Assembly (NCBI RefSeq): GCF_900111355.1
Contig: NZ_FOHA01000003.1
Span: 137,114-193,138 of the forward strand
From: Isobaculum melis
GTDB lineage: Bacteria > Bacillota > Bacilli > Lactobacillales > Carnobacteriaceae
DNA: 56,025 nucleotides
Direction of reading: 5' to 3'
Part shown: piece after piece, positions 53,101-56,025 of the stretch
Layout of the letters: each line of letters opens with the position of its first letter
Position numbering within the stretch: the first letter of the stretch is position 1
Notes under the pieces: generated by a model
Database searches by the model: none
What the model saw: the letters and a program-made list of their open reading frames with translations, nothing else
Told to the model about the DNA's origin: nothing
Program-made: the position numbers and the translations under genes

Positions 53101-53696
53101 ACCGCGTCAATGAGCGTTTTACTTTCTTAAGTGAACAAAAAGAAGATTTATTGACAGCCAAAGCCAGCTTGTTTGCTACAATGGAAGAGATGGATGAAGA
53201 AGTTGAGAAGCGCTTTGCTGAGGTCTTTTATGCCATTAAAGAAAAATTCTCAGAAGTGTTCCCAGCAATGTTTGGTGGCGGTCATGCCGAGCTTGTTTTA
53301 ACCAATCCAGAAGATTTGTTAAATACAGGAATAGACATTATTGCCCAACCACCAGGTAAGAAGCTACAAAGCTTAAGCTTACTATCAGGTGGAGAACGTG
53401 CTTTTACAGCCATTGCCTTATTATTCTCAATTATCCAAGTACGTCCAGTGCCGTTTTGTATTCTTGATGAAGTTGAAGCAGCATTAGATGAGGCCAATGT
53501 AGCGAGATTTGGACGCTATTTAAATCAATTTAATACAGATACACAATTTATTGTGATTACTCACAGAAAAGGCACAATGGAAGAAGCAGATGTGCTTTAT
53601 GGTGTGACCATGCAAGAATCTGGTGTGTCTAAAATTGTTTCTGTTCGTTTAGAAGAAGTTGAGCAAGATGGTAAGATTAAACTTTCACAAAATTAA
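50115..53696 (+). CDS. smc: Chromosome partition protein SMC
   Basis: A 1193-residue condensin ATPase. The N-terminal Walker A GPNGSGKSN lies at 31-39. Two long coiled coils flank a hinge (about 510-665, ending near GGSMTGG). The C-terminal head carries LSGGE (S1091) and Walker B with DEVEA (D1118). With ScpA/ScpB it organises and segregates the chromosome. Start is TTG 50115, giving HLKRLEISGFKSF; AAGGAG at 50098-50103 is 11 bases away, slightly long. It begins 21 bases after rnc. Confidence 0.96.
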   Translation: MHLKRLEISGFKSFADKTVIEFVPGVTAVVGPNGSGKSNITEAIRWVLGEQSAKSLRGGRMNDIIFAGSETRKPLNIAEVTLVLDNEDHFLPLDFSEISITRRLHRSGESDFYMNKQACRLKDIVELFMDSGLGRESFSIISQGKVESIFNSKPEERRSIFEEAAGVLKYKTRKKKAEQKLFETEDNLNRIQDIIYELEDQIEPLREQSTIAKDYLEQKEALTKVETALLVTEIEGLKEKWQESELAVTQATEELVGVTQALSNFEAEAESLTIARSQADQTLDELQAKLLTMTQELEKTEGQKNVLLERSKNTAENEQQFQQSKEAISERIAQSKEQEVALRAKVSAKIEEQKAIEQQLTEAEKELRFYNQDSKAMIEELRGEYVEKMQQQTTLKNELTFLERQFTQMNVKNEKSDVALQQVVMDQKQAAEKLDQVTTQLETTQSLLVKKQTDYRTHQTQFQKAQQQLAEQEKLMYDGLRILQQAKARKDTLAELDEDHAGFYQGVREILKNKQKIGGIVGAVAELIEVPKNIELAIDIALGAAAQNIVVKDEASGRKAISYLKEKRLGRATFLPITTIKNRALPDNVRHALKQQESFVGVASELVRFQPTVQSVVSNLLGTTIIATDLVGAGQLAKFLQFRYRIVTLEGDVMNPGGSMTGGASKKGNQGSVFARKNELTSLTEQIAKMTTETTEREKNVRLAKQLVKKEELTLEELRVAGEAIRIEEQQLKSLHEQLAEKAARLERELKAYHFEHHESQEEVAQYHERKQAAADEMAQVQQEMSELDQKIKMLASESERSQELQEKAANAVFECKAQLGIVKEQRASLLREKEAIDTQIRQAEAELEMLTEQLNAVLENRNSHQFTEEELTMKLEQLTTSRRTTEMAIQEQRETREALQQRISEIDRTITAKNNEERLLLERKSKAEIAMNRCDVDIENRLDRLREEYYLSFDGAKTTTSLEIPVDEARQKVKLLKRSIEELGTVNLGAIEEFDRVNERFTFLSEQKEDLLTAKASLFATMEEMDEEVEKRFAEVFYAIKEKFSEVFPAMFGGGHAELVLTNPEDLLNTGIDIIAQPPGKKLQSLSLLSGGERAFTAIALLFSIIQVRPVPFCILDEVEAALDEANVARFGRYLNQFNTDTQFIVITHRKGTMEEADVLYGVTMQESGVSKIVSVRLEEVEQDGKIKLSQN

Positions 53697-53713
53697 TACT
53701 GGAGGTTCTTTGA

Positions 53714-54529
53714 ATGATTAAATTAATTGCCATTGATTTAGATGGTACACTGTTAAACCAAGATCATGAAGTGAGTGAGCGGAATAAACAGGCCTTACTA
53801 AAGGCCAAAGCACAAGGTGTCAAGGTGGTTCTTTGTACAGGGAGACCACTTCTTGGAATGCGTCATCTTTTAGCAGAAATTGGCTTACAGGATGATGGCG
53901 ACTATGTCATTACTTATAATGGTGGTCTTGTTCAAAAAGCCGATACAGGTGAAGTTTTGCATCAAATCACATTAAACAAAGAGCAGCTTGAAGAAATTTA
54001 TCAAGTCAGTCAAGGTATTCAAGTCCCAATGCATTATATTGATTTAGAAAATGTTTATTCACCAGCAGGCCCAACAGATGCACATTCTCTTTACCCAAGC
54101 ATTATGAAAGTATTACCTTTTGTACCGCTTGAGGTTGCAGATGCCCCTGATGATATTCAAGTTAATAAAATTCTATATTGTTGTGAAGCAGATATCCTAA
54201 ATCAACGTACTGCGGCTTTATCAGAGGCTTTTAAAACCTCTTATACCGTCATAAAATCTCGACCTGTGTTACTTGAGATTATGCATAAAGAAGTTGATAA
54301 AGGAACTGGAATTGCTGCATTAGCGAAGCATTTAGGCATTAACCAAGAGGAAGTGATGACACTTGGGGATGAAGAAAATGATTTAGCGATGATTGCTTAT
54401 GCAGGTTTAGGTGTTGCCATGGGCAATGCAACAGATGAAGTGAAGGCGATTGCGAACCATGTGACTGCAACAAATGAAGAAGATGGTGTCGCTTTAGCGG
54501 TTGAAAAATTTGTTTTAAATGAAGGGTAA
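53714..54529 (+). CDS. Cof-type HAD-IIB phosphatase (YidA-like)
   Basis: A 271-residue HAD-superfamily hydrolase of the Cof/YidA group, which dephosphorylates sugar phosphates and similar metabolites. Motif I DLDGTLLN, motif II LCTGRP, the motif III lysine (near VDKGTGIAALAKHLGI) and motif IV GDEENDLAMI are intact, with a C2B cap between. It sits between smc and ftsY, which are adjacent in Bacillus. It has its own GGAGG and a terminator behind it. Confidence 0.9.
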   Translation: MIKLIAIDLDGTLLNQDHEVSERNKQALLKAKAQGVKVVLCTGRPLLGMRHLLAEIGLQDDGDYVITYNGGLVQKADTGEVLHQITLNKEQLEEIYQVSQGIQVPMHYIDLENVYSPAGPTDAHSLYPSIMKVLPFVPLEVADAPDDIQVNKILYCCEADILNQRTAALSEAFKTSYTVIKSRPVLLEIMHKEVDKGTGIAALAKHLGINQEEVMTLGDEENDLAMIAYAGLGVAMGNATDEVKAIANHVTATNEEDGVALAVEKFVLNEG

Positions 54530-54531
54530 AC

Positions 54532-54571
54532 AAAATAAGTTAGCAAACGTTTGATTTTGCTAACTTATTTT
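54532..54571 (+). terminator. Terminator between HAD gene and ftsY
   Basis: AAAATAAGTTAGCAAA pairs with TTTTGCTAACTTATTTT. It implies a separate ftsY promoter; TACAAT at 54607-54612 is a candidate -10 without a good -35. Confidence 0.85.
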
Positions 54572-54666
54572 CATTTGCATGGATATTCGCAGGACTAAAA
54601 TTATGATACAATGAATAAGGAAAATAAAAGTTTCTAGTGAGAAATCAGCTAAAGGAGCCAACATAT

Positions 54667-55656
54667 ATGGGATTTTTTGATAAATTAAAAAGTGCGTTTA
54701 CAAGTGAACAACCAGAAGTAACTGAAACGACTGAAAAATATGAAAAAGGATTGGAAAAAACAAGAAAAAGCTTTTCTGATCGATTAAATGAATTATTTGC
54801 GAATTTTAGAAGTGTGGATGAAGATTTCTTTGATGAATTGGAAGAACTGTTAATTGGAGCAGATGTTGGGTTTGATACCACTTTAAAAATTACTGAAGCA
54901 TTAAGACAAGAAGTGAAATTAAGAAATGCTAAAGAGCAATCGGAAGTCCAAAATGCGATTATTGAAAAGCTAGTAGATTTATATGAGCAAGGAGATACAA
55001 CCAAACAAGCAATCAAGTTAAATGCGGATGGCTTAACCGTGATTCTATTTGTTGGTGTGAATGGTGTTGGGAAAACAACGACGATTGGAAAGCTTGCACA
55101 TCAATACTTACAAGAAGGTAAAAAAGTAATGCTTGCTGCGGGAGACACCTTTAGAGCTGGAGCAATTGATCAATTAGTTGTTTGGGGTGAACGTGTTGGC
55201 GCTACAGTTGTTCGTGGCAAAGAAGGCGGTGACCCAGCAGCAGTTGTCTTTGATGCGGTAAAACATGCAAAAGAGCAACAAACTGATATTCTTTTAGTAG
55301 ATACAGCGGGTCGATTACAAAATAAAGTCCATTTAATGAATGAGTTAGAAAAAATGAAACGTGTGATTGAAAAAGAAGTGCCGGATGGTCCACATGAAGT
55401 TTTATTGGTGTTAGATGCTACGACAGGTCAAAATGCGATGATTCAAGCAAAGCAGTTTAAAGAAACAACAGATGTGACTGGGATTGTTTTAACCAAGCTT
55501 GATGGCACAGCTAAAGGTGGAATTGTTCTAGCGATTCGCAATGAATTGCAAATTCCAGTGAAGCTAGTAGGCTTAGGTGAAGGAATGGATGATTTACAAG
55601 TATTTGATCCAAATGAATATGCTTATGGCTTATTTGCACAGTTAATTCAAAAATAA
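54667..55656 (+). CDS. ftsY: Signal recognition particle receptor FtsY
   Basis: A 329-residue SRP-family GTPase that receives Ffh-ribosome complexes at the membrane. The acidic N-terminal A domain is short. The NG domain has G1 GVNGVGKT at 130-137, G3 DTAGR at 212-216, G4 TKLD at 276-279 and the closing GLGEGMDDLQVF. I choose ATG 54667 with AAAGGAG upstream, matching the usual MGFFDKLK start. It ends the rnc-smc-ftsY group; the ylxM-ffh genes seen next in Bacillus are not reached, and an IS follows. Confidence 0.95.
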   Translation: MGFFDKLKSAFTSEQPEVTETTEKYEKGLEKTRKSFSDRLNELFANFRSVDEDFFDELEELLIGADVGFDTTLKITEALRQEVKLRNAKEQSEVQNAIIEKLVDLYEQGDTTKQAIKLNADGLTVILFVGVNGVGKTTTIGKLAHQYLQEGKKVMLAAGDTFRAGAIDQLVVWGERVGATVVRGKEGGDPAAVVFDAVKHAKEQQTDILLVDTAGRLQNKVHLMNELEKMKRVIEKEVPDGPHEVLLVLDATTGQNAMIQAKQFKETTDVTGIVLTKLDGTAKGGIVLAIRNELQIPVKLVGLGEGMDDLQVFDPNEYAYGLFAQLIQK

Positions 55657-55667
55657 ATGATCATAGT

Positions 55668-55705
55668 AGCGGGATAAAACTCTGAGAGTTTTATCCCGCT
55701 TTTTT
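55668..55705 (+). terminator. Terminator after ftsY
   Basis: AGCGGGATAAAACTC pairs with GAGTTTTATCCCGCT around a 3-base loop, followed by T6. The IS200-type element begins within about 10 bases of this T-run. Confidence 0.92.
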
Positions 55706-55778
55706 GTATCTTTTGAAAACCACGAGCTATGCTTGTGGTTCAGTAGAGCTTCAAGCGGTGTCTCAGGGTTTTAAGAAA

Positions 55779-55837
55779 CCTCCCAAAATGCTAAAGTTAG
55801 ATTGGTTCGTCAACCACTAACAAAAGATTAAGGGAGG
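55779..55837 (+). promoter_or_regulatory. Anti-Shine-Dalgarno leader of tnpA
   Basis: CCTCCC (55779-55784) is complementary to the ribosome binding site GGGAGG (55832-55837). Between them GTTAG-AT-TGGTT (55796-55807) pairs with AACCACTAAC (55812-55821) around loop CGTC, bringing the two together. This would hide the ribosome binding site, as reported for IS200. Confidence 0.6.
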
Positions 55838-55845
55838 AATATCCA

Positions 55846-56025
55846 ATGAAGGACAAAGCCAGTTTAGCACACACAAAGTGGAAATGTAAGTATCATATAG
55901 TATTTGCACCAAAATACAGAAGACAAGTGATTTATGGAAGATTAAAAAAAGACATAGGAGCAATATTACGTCAGCTATGCGAAAGAAAAGGAGTAGAAAT
56001 ACTGGAAGCAGAAGCTTGTATAGAT
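55846..56025 (+). CDS. tnpA: IS200/IS605 Y1 transposase TnpA (partial, cut by window end)
   Basis: The first 60 codons of a TnpA-type HUH/Y1 transposase. KWKCKYHIVFAPKYRRQVIYG and the following LRQLCERKGVEILEAEACID are the family's N-terminal beta-alpha elements. The HUH motif and catalytic tyrosine would lie beyond the window. ATG 55846 has GGGAGG at 55832-55837. The frame is open to the last base, so it is truncated only by the window edge. Expression is probably held low by the leader described separately. Confidence 0.9.
   Translation, partial: MKDKASLAHTKWKCKYHIVFAPKYRRQVIYGRLKKDIGAILRQLCERKGVEILEAEACID

Larger units (their letters stand above)
55711..56025 (+). mobile_element. IS200/IS605-family element, left part
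   Basis: The left end shows a subterminal hairpin (55718-55740: AACCACGAGC / GCTTGTGGTT, one G-U), a second small stem around 55764-55781, a regulatory leader (55779-55837) and the start of tnpA. Elements of this family move as single strands, recognise such hairpins, and leave no target duplication. The exact left boundary is uncertain (about 55708-55717). The right end is outside the window. Confidence 0.85.

Overview
The window is chromosomal DNA of a low-GC Gram-positive bacterium. Gene content and order point to Lactobacillales, with a Carnobacteriaceae- or Enterococcaceae-like organism my best guess. The reasons are strong GGAGG-type ribosome binding sites, frequent TTG and GTG starts, a PASTA kinase/phosphatase pair, an oppDFBCA-type peptide transporter, OpuC, and a long block in Bacillus-like order that carries FapR. 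I cannot name the species. No rRNA, tRNA, CRISPR array or prophage was seen.

Layout. (1) 327-6232: dinG, a YpmB-like membrane protein, an aspartate aminotransferase and asnS. (2) 6233-16694: an accessory stretch with a short-chain dehydrogenase behind a possible cre site, a small GNAT protein, a probable GNAT remnant, the opuCABCD-type osmolyte transporter, a minus-strand membrane protein, a DegV/FakB fatty-acid-binding protein, a YghZ-type aldo/keto reductase, a patatin-like hydrolase and a PC4-like protein. (3) 16719-41032: the conserved Firmicutes housekeeping block yicC-gmk-rpoZ-coaBC-priA-def-fmt-rsmB-prpC-prkC / rsgA-rpe-thiN / rpmB (minus) / asp23-fakA-sdaAB-sdaAA-recG-fapR-plsX / fabD-fabG-acpP. 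(4) 41524-49199: a peptide-transport block oppD-F-B-C-A plus a second oppA with its own promoter, placed between acpP and rnc. (5) 49401-55656: rnc-smc-HAD phosphatase-ftsY. (6) 55711-end: the left end of an IS200/IS605-family element whose tnpA runs off the window.

The genes cover linked housekeeping jobs: nucleotide and CoA supply, replication restart, formyl-Met initiation and deformylation, 16S rRNA methylation and ribosome maturation, PASTA-kinase signalling, and phospholipid and fatty-acid synthesis. The last group is tied together by FapR, by plsX-fabD-fabG-acpP, and by FakA with a FakB-type protein for exogenous fatty acids.

The most interesting non-genic signal is a roughly 300-base intergenic repeat present twice in the same orientation (27889-28212 and 38548-38849). 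Each copy lies immediately after a very long, nearly perfect hairpin and splits gene neighbourhoods that are contiguous in Bacillus (prkC/rsgA and plsX/fabD). Two predicted stems carry compensatory base-pair changes between the copies, which suggests a structured RNA or a small structured mobile element. Other signals are a matched 20-base dyad at the sdaAA-recG-fapR-plsX and fabD-fabG promoters (candidate FapR operators), a perfect 26-base palindrome in the acpP leader, a near-consensus CodY box at the second oppA, and an anti-Shine-Dalgarno leader on the IS200 tnpA.
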